Shown: positions 1-10,754, counted from the stretch's first letter. The stretch: 64,000 nt of DNA from Chlorobaculum sp. 24CR (GCF_004118635.1 NZ_SDGU01000036.1:1-64000); one strand, 5' to 3'. A program made the numbers and translations. The notes: a model not told the origin generated them from the sequence alone.

Positions 1-50
1 TACATTATGACTTTTATGAATATATGTGCTCAATTATTACACTTTTATCT

Positions 51-986
51 TTAACGAAGCAGAGCTTCGGGGAATATATCCCATAGAGATTCAAGTTCTG
101 AAAAAATCTTATCACAGTTTACCCGATCTTCCATGGAGTCACCGGACGCCATTGTCCCCCCCGCGAGTGGAAGATAAACAGTTCCATCAGAAACGGTAAC
201 TGCGAAGTTCGCGTTTTTGCTGCGAAGCGAGTGACGTTTGGTATTTGATATATCTTCTGGGCGCAGGCCATCATGTTTTGCGTGGAGGATCAACTCCGGC
301 CAATTCCTGTGCAAAATCTCAACAAGCTGAGTATTTACCCATAGATATTCCTCGTTGTGAGACAGCGCCTGAATAACGAAAACATCTGATTCTGCTATTA
401 CGCAAAATAATAGTTGATCGCTTCCCTCTGTGCGGAAATGCAGATGTTGTATTCCCCAAGAGTTGAGCAAGGCGTCATTTTTATCAGGGCGCTTCTTTTT
501 GAGAATATCACGGCTAAGATATGGTTTAAGATCGCCTCCAGGCTTGATGAGAGCCACAATTTTTTCATAGTCTGGACTATATTCATATGGTACCGATAGC
601 TCTCGCGACTCATGAACGATCCTGGGCTTCATTGCCGGAATGCGTCTATACGCATTAAGATAAAGCATAGTGTTTTCTACAGGCGTGCGTCTATCCTTGT
701 ATTTGAGACCGCAGGCTGGAAAACCGTTAGTTCGCAGGTATCCGACCCAATCATTCTTGAAATCCGCATCGATCTGGTCCGGAGCAGCATTTGCGTCGAA
801 CTCCTCGCTAGCAAAGTCATCAACCATTGGGATGAAATTGTCTGAAAAGCGAAAATAAAAACCCTCTTCTTGACTACGAGCAGCAATATTTCCCATTACA
901 GCCGCAGAAGCATAAGGGTTTGCATTGGAGTGGATCACGAAAGTTCTTTTGAAACCCTTTATCTTGGATAGAAATTCTTCGCTCAT
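51..986 (-). CDS. Hypothetical accessory protein
   Basis: Complete ORF of 311 residues. I chose the ATG at 986 because AAGGGAG lies five bases upstream of it; an in-frame GTG lies six codons earlier. The protein is soluble, with no signal peptide or membrane segment. The C-terminal half contains the run SWGIQHLHF followed by a hydrophobic LLFCVI block and later ILHRNWPELI. I have the impression of similar wording in proteins from bacterial mobile islands but cannot name a family. It is more AT-rich than the genes to its right and stands alone, which suggests acquisition by transfer. No function is assigned. Confidence 0.75.
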   Translation of the reverse strand: MSEEFLSKIKGFKRTFVIHSNANPYASAAVMGNIAARSQEEGFYFRFSDNFIPMVDDFASEEFDANAAPDQIDADFKNDWVGYLRTNGFPACGLKYKDRRTPVENTMLYLNAYRRIPAMKPRIVHESRELSVPYEYSPDYEKIVALIKPGGDLKPYLSRDILKKKRPDKNDALLNSWGIQHLHFRTEGSDQLLFCVIAESDVFVIQALSHNEEYLWVNTQLVEILHRNWPELILHAKHDGLRPEDISNTKRHSLRSKNANFAVTVSDGTVYLPLAGGTMASGDSMEDRVNCDKIFSELESLWDIFPEALLR

Positions 987-1140
987 TTTCGCTCCCTTCT
1001 CCACGATGTAGTGTTGCTGATCGGCTTTGAGCCAACATTGTTTAGCTTGATCCGCCTAAACTGCGTATCTCTGAATCACAACCAATATAAGACACAATCG
1101 AATAACCACTCAGAATGCAGCTAATGTCGAGCAAAAGCAA

Positions 1141-2970
<1,830 letters not shown>

Positions 2971-2979
2971 GCTCGCGGC

Positions 2980-3606
2980 TCAGGAGTGCGCCATGTGCCT
3001 GATGGCTGACTCAACCTCATGACGCCCCGGTTTCTTCGTTTCAGGGGACTGCTCCAGAGAGGCCTTTTCAATCGGGGCAAGCAGTTCAGGCGCAATCGTG
3101 ATCTGTACACCCTGCATGATGCTGTCGAAATAGACCACGAGACGCTCTTCGCGCCCCTCTTTTTTGACCACGCCCTCCATGTCCTTGAAGGGGCCGGCCA
3201 GCACCCGAACCCTCTTGCCCACGGGAATCGAGACCACCGTCTCGCCAATCGCGTCGGGTTCGTGAGCGAGGCGCTTCAGCCAGTCGATGTCGCGCTCGGA
3301 AATCACCGACGGCGTCTTGCCGATACCGATGAACTTCACCACGCCGTCGGTTTCGAGCACGTGCACATGCTCTTTGTGATAGTTGATATGCACGAAAACG
3401 TAGCCTCTGATAAGCGGCTCTTCGACCCTTTTTTTCCGGTCACTCCACTGCCTGAGCGTTTCAATTAAAGGGAGAAAACTGGAGAGTCCCTTTTCAAGCA
3501 GATACTGGTGCACTTTTTTCTCGTAGCGGGAGCGAACGTAAACGGCATACCAGCAACCGTTTTTTTTCTCTTCATTGGTCATCGCAAAAAAATCGAATAA
3601 TTGCAT
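2980..3606 (-). CDS. NusG-like transcription antiterminator, UpxY family
   Basis: 208 residues. The N-terminal NusG domain (about 18-110) begins WYAVYVRSRYEKK and contains the RGYVFVHI strand. A KOW-type segment follows (VGKRVRVLAGPFKDMEGVV, about 128-146). Specialised NusG paralogues of this UpxY/RfaH type bind RNA polymerase and promote read-through of long, usually polysaccharide, operons. Here the nearest downstream gene is recQ, 9 bp away, and the large polysaccharide locus is 28 kb distant on the other strand, so a trans role is only inference. An ATG at 3582 is an alternative start. The 174-bp AT-rich stretch upstream probably holds its promoter. Confidence 0.85.
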   Translation of the reverse strand: MQLFDFFAMTNEEKKNGCWYAVYVRSRYEKKVHQYLLEKGLSSFLPLIETLRQWSDRKKRVEEPLIRGYVFVHINYHKEHVHVLETDGVVKFIGIGKTPSVISERDIDWLKRLAHEPDAIGETVVSIPVGKRVRVLAGPFKDMEGVVKKEGREERLVVYFDSIMQGVQITIAPELLAPIEKASLEQSPETKKPGRHEVESAIRHMAHS

Positions 3607-3780
3607 TCACCTGAAATATACGCTTTTAAACCGCTTTCCCCTCGGCTTGGCGATGCAAGTAAATACTTAAAATACACCTATATACTCAACTTAACTTAAA
3701 TATAAAAAACTTTAAAAAACGGCATAATCAAGAGACGCAACCATTCTCGCCCTCATGGGCACGGAAAAACGACGGGTGCA

Positions 3781-4554
3781 TCACTTGACCGACCTCATAA
3801 ATCGCATACCGGTACCGTACACGATTTGACCGATCATCTCCCGCAACGCCATCGATGAAGCGGCCATCCCGTTAGCATCGGGCACAAAATCGGGCAGCGT
3901 CGTCCGGCTCTTCATATCTGTCGCCCTGAAATCGACCGGGTAGGGTTCGACCTCGAAACCCGCGGCTTTGAAAAGCATGAGCGCGCGTGGCATATGAAAA
4001 GCGCTGGTCACCAGAATGATCCGCTTCGGCTTGCCGCTCACCGAGCCGAGGAGCGAGGCCGTGGCGACCGCCTCACCGGCGGTGTTGACGACCGTCGAGG
4101 TCAGGCGGATGCTTCCGGCAGGCACACCGCGCAATCGCGCCCTTGCGGCCAGAAGTTCGGCCTCGGGCACGCAGTCAGGATCCCAGGGCATCTGACCTCC
4201 CGTGAAAACGAGCACCGGAGCCTTGCCCGCCCTGAAGAGGTCAATCCCGCCTTCGAAACGGTCAGCCGCCTCGCCGAATTCACCGAGCGGCGCGCCGTCG
4301 AGTTGCTGAAGCATTCCGCTCAAAACGACAATGGCACCGGCTTTCCGAACCTGCTCGACCGGAATGCGGTGGTAAGGCATCTCGATGCGACGCATCAGCT
4401 CCTGGCCGACAACCGGCAGGCTTAACACCCACAGCAGTACGAGGGAAATCCAGACGAGGGAACGGCGCTTGAACAGCAGGCCCGCAATGGCAAGCAAGAG
4501 GCAGATGCCCGGCGGCAACACCAGCAACGGCAGCAGTTTACTCAGTATCAGCAT
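3781..4554 (-). CDS. YdcF/SanA-like DUF218 membrane protein
   Basis: 257 residues. Two hydrophobic segments (about 3-27 and 30-50) are followed by a DUF218 domain beginning AIVVLSG near residue 74. The domain includes the TGGQMPWD and conserved TVVNTAGEA segments and ends near LVTSAFHMPRALMLFKAAGF. Members of this family (ElyC, SanA, YdcF) are envelope proteins linked to peptidoglycan or lipid-carrier metabolism; their exact reactions are mostly undefined. Separate transcription unit from UpxY/recQ, from which it is divided by an AT-rich gap. Confidence 0.88.
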   Translation of the reverse strand: MLILSKLLPLLVLPPGICLLLAIAGLLFKRRSLVWISLVLLWVLSLPVVGQELMRRIEMPYHRIPVEQVRKAGAIVVLSGMLQQLDGAPLGEFGEAADRFEGGIDLFRAGKAPVLVFTGGQMPWDPDCVPEAELLAARARLRGVPAGSIRLTSTVVNTAGEAVATASLLGSVSGKPKRIILVTSAFHMPRALMLFKAAGFEVEPYPVDFRATDMKSRTTLPDFVPDANGMAASSMALREMIGQIVYGTGMRFMRSVK

Positions 4555-4641
4555 GGGGTTATTGATCGTTGGGCGAATGGCTGGAAACCGGCGTCACGTC
4601 ACCGTAAAGATAGCAAGAACAAGCGAAATACTCCGTCCCGA

Positions 4642-5064
4642 TCAACTCTTTCCGGGCGACGGCGCCGACGAGGCGGCAATTTTCTGCCGGTACTCGACAA
4701 GAATGGGCAGATCAGCCTCCGGAAAATCGAATGCGTCCGCCTCGCCGATTTCGATCCATCGCAGCTCCTCGTGCTCACCGGCATCCGGCACGCCGGCAGC
4801 AATGCGGCAACGAAACGCAATCAGCCGAAGCGACCGGTCGGAGTAGCTGTGCTCGACCGGAGTGAGGCGATCGAGAATCTCCACCCGAACACCGAGTTCC
4901 TCCAGAAGCTCCCGGTCAAGCGCTTCGGCCTCCGATTCGCCAGCCTCCACCTTACCGCCGGGGAATTCCCATTTCCGCGCAAGATGCTTGCCCGCAGGCC
5001 GCCGGGCTATGAGGAACCGGCCATCACGCTCGATGATGGCGCAAACAACGTCGCCGATATACAT
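4642..5064 (-). CDS. MutT-like Nudix hydrolase (8-oxo-dGTP type)
   Basis: 140 residues from the ATG at 5064; a longer frame to a TTG at 5094 has no support. Contains a full Nudix box starting GGKVEAGE and ending RELLEELG. The N-terminal CAIIERDGRFLIARRPAGKH and the WEFPGG motif resemble MutT of the oxidised-nucleotide sanitising group. It probably hydrolyses 8-oxo-dGTP to the monophosphate. The gene ends 87 bp upstream of the YdcF-like gene on the same strand. Substrate assignment is by family resemblance only. Confidence 0.88.
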   Translation of the reverse strand: MYIGDVVCAIIERDGRFLIARRPAGKHLARKWEFPGGKVEAGESEAEALDRELLEELGVRVEILDRLTPVEHSYSDRSLRLIAFRCRIAAGVPDAGEHEELRWIEIGEADAFDFPEADLPILVEYRQKIAASSAPSPGKS

Positions 5065-5359
5065 GAAAATTGAGAAATAATTGGCAACTGACAATACCGG
5101 CGCGACCTGAATGGGCGCCCCTGACTTGAACTGCGAGAATGTACAACGCTCTCAACGATATTCTGGTACCCCGGCATTCAAGCCCGCTCAAAAGGCACTC
5201 AATACCATCGGATAACGACCAGACGCCTCACAAAGCCAGACCCCCGGTTTGAACACGTTTTCATCACGCTGAACCGCTTTCATTATAAGCTTTATTACTC
5301 TTATTTTCTTTGATACAGATTCTTGCACTCCCCAACCCGCCATCAAGGAGACCCATCCG

Positions 5360-6109
5360 ATGAAGCACTCTTTCGCCCGCCTGAAAAGCCTGATGCTGCT
5401 TTTCCTGTTCTCCCAACTGTTTGCCGCCTGCGCCTCTCGGCAGAGCATCGTCGATCACGACGCGCTGAAGCAGCAATACCGCGCGGCGGTCGCCGATGCA
5501 GCCGTTGCCGAGCCATCGGAAATATCGAGAAATCTTGTAGCCATCGTGCCGTCGAACGAGCGGCTCATCTGGAAAAACCGCAACGACTCGCTGAATACGC
5601 GAGTGCTCGTCGTAACCTGGACGAACTATAACGGCTACGACGACAAGGTCGGCCAACCGGTCACGGTGTCGCGGGAAATCTGGGTGACGACGGTGCCGGA
5701 GGTGAAAAACTTCTGCAAACAGCACGAGCCGCAAAGCTCGTTGCGGCTCGAACAGCTTCTCGGCCTGCCGCCAAACAACGGCAAAACCAGGTTCGTCGAA
5801 ATGTGGGTCAGGCCCGCCGACCTGTACCGCCCAAGCGCAGACCCTGAAATAACTGACAGCGAAGCTGAAACCGATTTCCGAACGCCCAACAAATTCATCG
5901 AAGTGAGCGACGAGTTCAAAAAATGGTACAACGACTTGAAAGCGCAATCCTACGGAGAGAACGGCTACCCGTGGACAAGACTCGGCTACACCTACGACTG
6001 GGGCAAAGAAAAGAACCACGTCGGCATGAGCGAATTCGTCATCCTCCCCAACTCGACGGTAGAGATCAATTCGGTTTCATCGACCGGGGAGTATGAGAAA
6101 AGCAATTGA
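5360..6109 (+). CDS. Hypothetical lipoprotein
   Basis: 249 residues, with a clear AAGGAG ribosome site ten bases before the ATG. The N-terminus is a lipoprotein signal (basic MKHSFARLK, hydrophobic core, then LFAACAS with the lipidated Cys near residue 26). The mature part is hydrophilic with no domain I recognise. It contains a segment VTVSREIWVTTVPEVKNFC and ends EYEKSN. It stands alone and is followed by a cluster of hairpins. Function unknown. Confidence 0.82.
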   Translation: MKHSFARLKSLMLLFLFSQLFAACASRQSIVDHDALKQQYRAAVADAAVAEPSEISRNLVAIVPSNERLIWKNRNDSLNTRVLVVTWTNYNGYDDKVGQPVTVSREIWVTTVPEVKNFCKQHEPQSSLRLEQLLGLPPNNGKTRFVEMWVRPADLYRPSADPEITDSEAETDFRTPNKFIEVSDEFKKWYNDLKAQSYGENGYPWTRLGYTYDWGKEKNHVGMSEFVILPNSTVEINSVSSTGEYEKSN

Positions 6110-6134
6110 AATATCAGAGCACCGCTAAACATAG

Positions 6135-6240
6135 TCCCGAATGGTTTCGGGATTCGATGGTGCCTGAAACTCGTACTGGCAGGCCAACCTGCCGGTTTTG
6201 TATGACAGGGATTCGTCATCGCGAATCCCGACAGGTCGGG
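6135..6240. repeat. Cluster of four short palindromes
   Basis: The 245-bp gap between the lipoprotein gene and the next gene holds four adjacent inverted repeats: TCCCGAA/TTTCGGGA (6135-6152), GGCAGG/CCTGCC (6178-6193), GGGATTCG/CGAATCCC (6208-6229) and CCCGA/TCGGG (6227-6240). Related GC-rich palindromes recur in other intergenic gaps of this window. None ends in a long T-run, so they look more like dispersed extragenic palindromes than a classical terminator, although they may stop transcripts from either side. Confidence 0.6.
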
Positions 6241-6354
6241 CTGTTCCTCGAAATGACAAAAAACCTGGGACTGTTTTCCACTGACACAACACAACCTTGA
6301 AGGCTCTTCTCAAAAAGGCAGCATCGCGTCAAGCGAATCAGAAAACAGGCCTCT

Positions 6355-6921
6355 TCACCGCGTCAAATCCCGGTAAAACACAACTTCATCGGCAACATTG
6401 TTCTCGATGTCGCTGTCTTCGTCCGGCTTGTAGGAGGTTCCATTCTGTTTGATGACGCGCAGGGTAAAGAGGCGTTTGGCGTTGCCCGGCACATTGACGG
6501 ACGCCCAGCCGCCGAAATCCGGTATCTGGTAAACGGCGTTGACCTGTATCGACGCGCCCGCCTTGAGATTGTTGAACAACCGGGAGACAAGAATGTCCGA
6601 CACACCCGTTTTTGCGTAGGAGTACTGCGGAGCGTAACTCAGGTTCATAATCAGCTCGGCCACGGACGCTGTCTTGCAACTGCTTTTACCCGGATTCGTT
6701 ATCGTACCGGTAATGCTGAGCCTGCCGTTGTCGCCCCTGGTCACGGAGAGATGTGCTTCCAGGTCAGCCGCCAGCTTGACTTTCGGATACTTGTAGATAC
6801 TCAACGGAGCCTTGTTTGGTACGGCCTGGTACGTTTCACGCGCATGGGCGGTTCCGTTCATCATCAACAAGGCCAAACCGCACGAAATGGCCGTGACGAT
6901 TGATTGGGCAGGTTTCATCAT
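6355..6921 (-). CDS. Hypothetical secreted protein
   Basis: 188 residues from the ATG at 6921, chosen because GGAG lies four bases upstream and the signal peptide then begins at once (MMKPAQSIVTAISCGLALL, cleavage likely after GTAHA). The mature region looks like an Ig/CARDB-like beta-sandwich: SITGTITNPGKSSCKTA, then IQVNAVYQIPDFGG, and a tail DIENNVADEVVF, which is the usual wording of CARDB ends. Probably periplasmic or outer-surface; partner unknown. Confidence 0.75.
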   Translation of the reverse strand: MMKPAQSIVTAISCGLALLMMNGTAHARETYQAVPNKAPLSIYKYPKVKLAADLEAHLSVTRGDNGRLSITGTITNPGKSSCKTASVAELIMNLSYAPQYSYAKTGVSDILVSRLFNNLKAGASIQVNAVYQIPDFGGWASVNVPGNAKRLFTLRVIKQNGTSYKPDEDSDIENNVADEVVFYRDLTR

Positions 6922-7069
6922 TGATCTCCGAAACTGAATTGAGTGAGCGCTTTGCTCAAGGTATCGATTTTTCAATGAATTCACCCGGCCCGATTGGGCG
7001 CTGACGCGCTCTTCAGCAACACAAAACAGCGCTCGCGGAGCGGCGGAAGGCGAGGTAGATTTTTCGCCA

Positions 7070-7100
7070 GATCAGTCCGATCAGTCGGATTGGACTGATC
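7070..7100. repeat. 9-bp perfect inverted repeat (GATCAGTCC/GGACTGATC)
   Basis: Arms at 7070-7078 and 7092-7100 with a central stretch that repeats the same letters (GATCAGTCGG). A similar GATCTGACTGATCGGGCGGATC string occurs near 14490. Intergenic, between ssrA and the secreted-protein gene. Confidence 0.55.
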
Positions 7101-7123
7101 GCAAAAGAGGTACGTGCAGGCAC

Positions 7124-7160
7124 AAAAAAAAGGCAAGCCCTCGTACTGACGGACCTGCCT
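7124..7160 (-). terminator. Rho-independent terminator of ssrA
   Basis: Read on the minus strand, a GGCAGG...CTTGCC stem with inner GC pairs is followed directly by eight T residues. It lies 17 bp past the mature 3' end of tmRNA. Confidence 0.8.
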
Positions 7161-7177
7161 AACTGGTTGTAACCTGT

Positions 7178-7578
7178 GGAGATGGCGGGACTTGAACCCG
7201 CGTCCAGAACACTGCTCGATGCAGTCACCACACTCATCTCTGGTGATTAAGTTTTCGTGGTACGATTACACCGCCAGCAGCGTTCGTCCCCTTATCCCTC
7301 ACAAATATTCATACGCCCCAGTGGGCCTGAACGTATGAAGCTTACTTGCGCGAACCCGTAGGCTCAAGCGCGGGTTATGCCATCCAGCGCCTTCAGAGTA
7401 AGCGCATTCACCGCTGGACGATGGCGTCTGTGTTAACTTTTGTTAATCAGGCAGCCATTGCATACGAATAATCGTCTGCATCTATTTGGTACATAGACTT
7501 CTTTAACGAGTCCATCCATGCTGAAACTCGGAGTGCAACGACATCTTACACCTATCCTGTCGATAGCCTGTCATCCCC
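7178..7578 (-). ncRNA. ssrA: tmRNA (transfer-messenger RNA)
   Basis: The RNA rescues stalled ribosomes. The 5' end reads GGGGATGACAGG and its acceptor strand pairs with ATCTCC at the 3' end. The T-arm reads GGGTTCAAGTCCCG. The tag frame (minus strand, 7479 down to 7447) encodes ADDYSYAMAA followed by TGA, which I recognise as the Chlorobaculum tepidum tag; the tmRNA of E. coli, for comparison, ends in ALAA. Pseudoknot-like GC stems follow the tag. A terminator and a promoter candidate flank it. End positions are accurate to one or two bases. Confidence 0.96.
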
Positions 7579-7608
7579 AGTAAATCAAAGAACATTTGTC
7601 ATCAGGAG

Positions 7609-7637
7609 TAGATACGATTTTCTCCTGTCATTGTCAA
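7609..7637 (-). promoter_or_regulatory. Candidate sigma-70 promoter of ssrA
   Basis: On the minus strand, TTGACA (7637-7632) is separated by 17 bases from TATCTA (7614-7609). It sits about 30 bases before the mature tmRNA 5' end, which fits a short leader removed by RNase P. The -35 is perfect and the -10 is weak. Confidence 0.45.
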
Positions 7638-7683
7638 CAATTGTTTACGGTGCAGAGTTCCAAAAAGCAAAGTTTAGGAGTCG

Positions 7684-7720
7684 AAAAACAAACAAATGAG
7701 GCTGACACGCAGGTCAGCCC
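7684..7720 (-). terminator. Weak terminator after yqgE
   Basis: Minus-strand GGCTGAC/GTCAGCC stem (7700-7719) is followed by a T-rich but interrupted tract (TCATTTGTTTGTTTTT). It lies 26 bp beyond the yqgE stop codon. Confidence 0.45.
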
Positions 7721-7745
7721 CTGCGGTAGATGGAGTGAAATGCTT

Positions 7746-8309
7746 TCAGTTCATCCCCGGAAGTTCTGGCGAGTTGGCGACGTAGCAGTACTCGCCGCCT
7801 TTGGAGCGCACGGTACGGCTCCACAGGCGCTCGTATTCGTCGGTGAACACCAGCTCGCTCCTTGCTTCGGCGGTGTACCACGATCCCTCCTCGAACTCCT
7901 CTTCGAGCTGTCCTGCGCCCCATCCGGCATAACCGAGAAAAAAGCGCACCTCGGCGGGCTTGATGACGCCGGTGTTGATGAGGTAGCTGAGCTGCTCCTT
8001 GTCGCCTCCCCAGAAAAGCCCCGGAATCACCTCGACGGCCCCATCGACCACGTCGCCCCGCGTGTGCAGAAAATGCACCGTATCGACCTGCACCGGGCCG
8101 CCCATGTGCAATGGCTCTTCGATCTCGTCGAATCCGCTGATGGCTTCGCACACCTTGAACTCCATCGGCTTGTTCAGAATGAAACCGATCGACCCCTCAT
8201 CGTTGTGCTCGCATATGAGAAGCACCGTCCGCTTGAAATTGGATTCGAGCAGATTTGCCGAAGCCAAGAGGAGCTTGCCCGGCTTGAGTATTTCAAATTC
8301 GTTTGTCAT
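7746..8309 (-). CDS. YqgE/AlgH family protein (UPF0301)
   Basis: 187 residues, the usual size for this family. It begins LKPGKLLLASANLLESNF, with HNDEGSIGFILNKP near residue 40, GGPVQ near 70, and the C-terminal FFLGYAGWGAGQLEEE that is a signature of YqgE/AlgH. The biochemical role is not established; AlgH was named for an effect on alginate expression in Pseudomonas. The gene follows bcp by 3 bp, so the two are almost certainly one transcript. Confidence 0.93.
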   Translation of the reverse strand: MTNEFEILKPGKLLLASANLLESNFKRTVLLICEHNDEGSIGFILNKPMEFKVCEAISGFDEIEEPLHMGGPVQVDTVHFLHTRGDVVDGAVEVIPGLFWGGDKEQLSYLINTGVIKPAEVRFFLGYAGWGAGQLEEEFEEGSWYTAEARSELVFTDEYERLWSRTVRSKGGEYCYVANSPELPGMN

Positions 8310-8312
8310 GTG

Positions 8313-8783
8313 TCACGTTTTTTGCTGCAACCAGTCGAGCACCTCGGCAGCGTGCGTTTCGGGTTTGACTTTTGGCCACACCTTCTCGATAGCGCCCTGT
8401 TCATCAATCAGATACGTAACCCGGTTCGTCCCCATATACTCCCGTCCCATGAACTTTTTCAATCCCCAGACGCCATACGCCTCGACGATTTTTTTCTCGT
8501 CATCGACCAAGAGCGTGAACGGCAGCTCGTACTTGTCGGCGAATTTACGGTGGGCTTTCTGACCATCGACGCTCACGCCGAGCACTACGGCATCTGTCTT
8601 TTGAAAGTTAGGCAAATTGTCACGAAAAGCACAAGCCTCCCTGGTGCAACCCGGCGTGTCATCCTTGGGATAGAAGTAGAGAACGACCTTGCGTCCGGTA
8701 AAATCGCGAAGGGAAACTTCATTGCCATCCTGATCTTTCGCGGTAAAATCCGGGGCTTTCTGACCCACCTGCAATAGTGCCAT
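8313..8783 (-). CDS. bcp: Peroxiredoxin, thiol-dependent peroxidase (Bcp)
   Basis: 156-residue AhpC/TSA-family protein that reduces hydroperoxides using thioredoxin. The peroxidatic Cys46 and resolving Cys51 sit in the Bcp signature PGCTREAC, preceded by VVLYFYPKDDT. The later REYMGTNRVTYLID segment is also typical. For a strict anaerobe it fits defence against oxygen exposure. First gene of a bcp-yqgE pair. The 212-bp gap to the divergent Nudix gene presumably holds both promoters. Confidence 0.95.
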   Translation of the reverse strand: MALLQVGQKAPDFTAKDQDGNEVSLRDFTGRKVVLYFYPKDDTPGCTREACAFRDNLPNFQKTDAVVLGVSVDGQKAHRKFADKYELPFTLLVDDEKKIVEAYGVWGLKKFMGREYMGTNRVTYLIDEQGAIEKVWPKVKPETHAAEVLDWLQQKT

Positions 8784-8995
8784 GATGTTTCGTTTATAGT
8801 TACATTTTCATTGAGTTTTCAGCATCGGGGAATCGTTTCCCCCCGCAAAAAGTTTCCCGGATTTTTCAAAGCGCCAAAGCAGGATCGCCTATCTTCGAGA
8901 AATTATTTGAACGCAGTTCCTGTTCTTGCCGATAAAGCCGGGCGGCGGCATGGTGCTTCCGCTTTGAAACGAAACCGATACCCGATATTTCCGGC

Positions 8996-9514
8996 ATGAA
9001 GCCTTTTGCATTTTGCCCGCATTGCGCAACGCCACTGAACGGCGCTTTCATCGATGGCCGCGACCGGATGAACTGCCCGCAATGCGGATGGATACACTAC
9101 ATCAATCCCTTGCCGGTCGCCGTCGCCCTGACGGTCAACCGGCACAACGAGCTGCTCGTCATCCGGCGGGCGCACGAACCGGCCTATAACGAATGGGCGT
9201 TGCCCGGCGGATTTCTTGAAGCGGGCGAACGGCCCGAAGAGGGGTGCCTGCGCGAGCTGTTCGAGGAGACCTCGCTGGAGGGCGAAATCAACGGGCTGAT
9301 CGGGGTGTGGCACCTCGAATCGGCGCTGTACGGCTCGCTGATGGCGGTGGCGTATCGCGTAATTGCGGCGCATGAGCGCATCGCGATCAACCACGAGGTG
9401 TTCGAGGCGGGCTTCTACAGCCCGAACAATCTCCCGCCGGTTCGGATTCCGCTGCACCGCCAGATCATCGCAGAGAGTCGCTGGCCGGAGCGCGACCTGT
9501 CGCTCACGCTTTGA
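8996..9514 (+). CDS. Nudix hydrolase with N-terminal zinc ribbon
   Basis: 172 residues. A zinc ribbon is formed by Cys7, Cys10, Cys27 and Cys30 (FCPHC...NCPQC). The Nudix domain follows, with its box starting GGFLEAGE and ending RELFEETS. The layout is that of NudC-like and ADP-ribose-type pyrophosphatases, but I see no NudC-specific SQPWPFPxS motif, so the substrate is open. It converges on the MscS gene; the two coding regions overlap by 11 bp at their 3' ends. Confidence 0.88.
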   Translation: MKPFAFCPHCATPLNGAFIDGRDRMNCPQCGWIHYINPLPVAVALTVNRHNELLVIRRAHEPAYNEWALPGGFLEAGERPEEGCLRELFEETSLEGEINGLIGVWHLESALYGSLMAVAYRVIAAHERIAINHEVFEAGFYSPNNLPPVRIPLHRQIIAESRWPERDLSLTL

Positions 9515-10754
9515 CGGCCGACGGAGAGGGGATCACCGCGCCCTGAAGCTGATAGGCCTTGAGGTCGAAGAACGGCAGCACGGCCAGGATGTGATCCATG
9601 ATGTCCGACTGCGCCGCTTCGTATTCCGCCCAATCCTTCGTTTTGGTGAAGCAGTAAATTTCGCACGGCAACCCGAAGGCATCTGGTTGCAAATACCGGA
9701 TCATAATCATCATATCGGTATTGATTTTTGCCAGGCTGTGCACGTAGGCCTGAAGATAGGCACGAAAAGTGCCAAGGTTGGTGAGGCGGCGGCCATTGAC
9801 CGGCGAGCTTTCATCGGCGCCAACCGCCCGGTTGTGGTTGGCAACCTCCTGAAGGCGCTCTCGCATGTAGGATTTCAGAAGCTGGGCGCTCTCCATTTTT
9901 TTCATGAGATCGTCGTCGAGAAACCGGATGCTCTGCATGTCGATATTGAAGGCGCGCTTGATGCGCCGCCCGCCGGACTCCTGCATTCCCCGCCAGTTTT
10001 TGAACCCCTCCGAAATGAGCGTGTAGGCCGGCAGCACCACAATGGTCTTGTCGAAATTCTGCACCGAGACGGTCACGAGCGAAATGTCGATCACATCGCC
10101 ATCCGCGCCGTATTTGGGCATCGTGATCCAGTCGCCGATGCGCACCAGGTCGTTGCTCGAAAGCTGCACGCCCGCCACCAGGCCGAGGATCGAGTCCTTG
10201 AAAATAAGCAGCAGCACCGCCGTGAACGCGCCGATGCCGCTGATGAACACCACCGGCGACCGGCCGAGCAATCGGGAGATCACGATCACCGCGCCGATCA
10301 AAACCACGACCGTCTTGAGTACCTGCACAATGCTTTTGACCGGCAGCTTCTTGCCGACCGGGTGGCCCGAATAGAACTGGTAGAGAACATCGAGTACGGA
10401 GAGCGCCAAGAGAATGACCACGACTGCGAAATAGATGACCAGGCTGTCGTTGACCATCGGCACCGCGCCGGGGTAAAACTTCAGAACCGGAGCGGCCATC
10501 CGGTAGGCGAGCAACGGCGGCACCAGCCGGGCAATCCAGTCGAACACGCCGTGGCTCACCATGAGGTCATCGAGGTTGGTTGCCGTCCGGCTGGCGAACT
10601 GGTGGATGAAGCGCAGCAGTACCTTTTTGGTGATGACCTCGACAATACCGATAAGCACGACGGCGGCGAGCACGGCAAGCAACGTGGCCACCGGCATGGC
10701 GATCGCGTGGTCGATTTTGAAGGATTCGATGTAGCGCAGAAGAGAGTCGAGCAT
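9504..10754 (-). CDS. Mechanosensitive ion channel, MscS/YbdG-like
   Basis: 416 residues. At least four hydrophobic segments occupy the first 190 residues. The MscS pore helix and beta domain follow (GIGAFTAVLLLIFKDSILGLVAGVQL, then DLVRIGDWI and GDVIDISLVTVSVQNFD). The long C-terminal part with FNIDMQSIRFLDDDL matches the YbdG/MscM branch rather than small MscS. Inner-membrane channel opened by membrane tension during osmotic downshift. Confidence 0.92.
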   Translation of the reverse strand: MLDSLLRYIESFKIDHAIAMPVATLLAVLAAVVLIGIVEVITKKVLLRFIHQFASRTATNLDDLMVSHGVFDWIARLVPPLLAYRMAAPVLKFYPGAVPMVNDSLVIYFAVVVILLALSVLDVLYQFYSGHPVGKKLPVKSIVQVLKTVVVLIGAVIVISRLLGRSPVVFISGIGAFTAVLLLIFKDSILGLVAGVQLSSNDLVRIGDWITMPKYGADGDVIDISLVTVSVQNFDKTIVVLPAYTLISEGFKNWRGMQESGGRRIKRAFNIDMQSIRFLDDDLMKKMESAQLLKSYMRERLQEVANHNRAVGADESSPVNGRRLTNLGTFRAYLQAYVHSLAKINTDMMIMIRYLQPDAFGLPCEIYCFTKTKDWAEYEAAQSDIMDHILAVLPFFDLKAYQLQGAVIPSPSAVKA

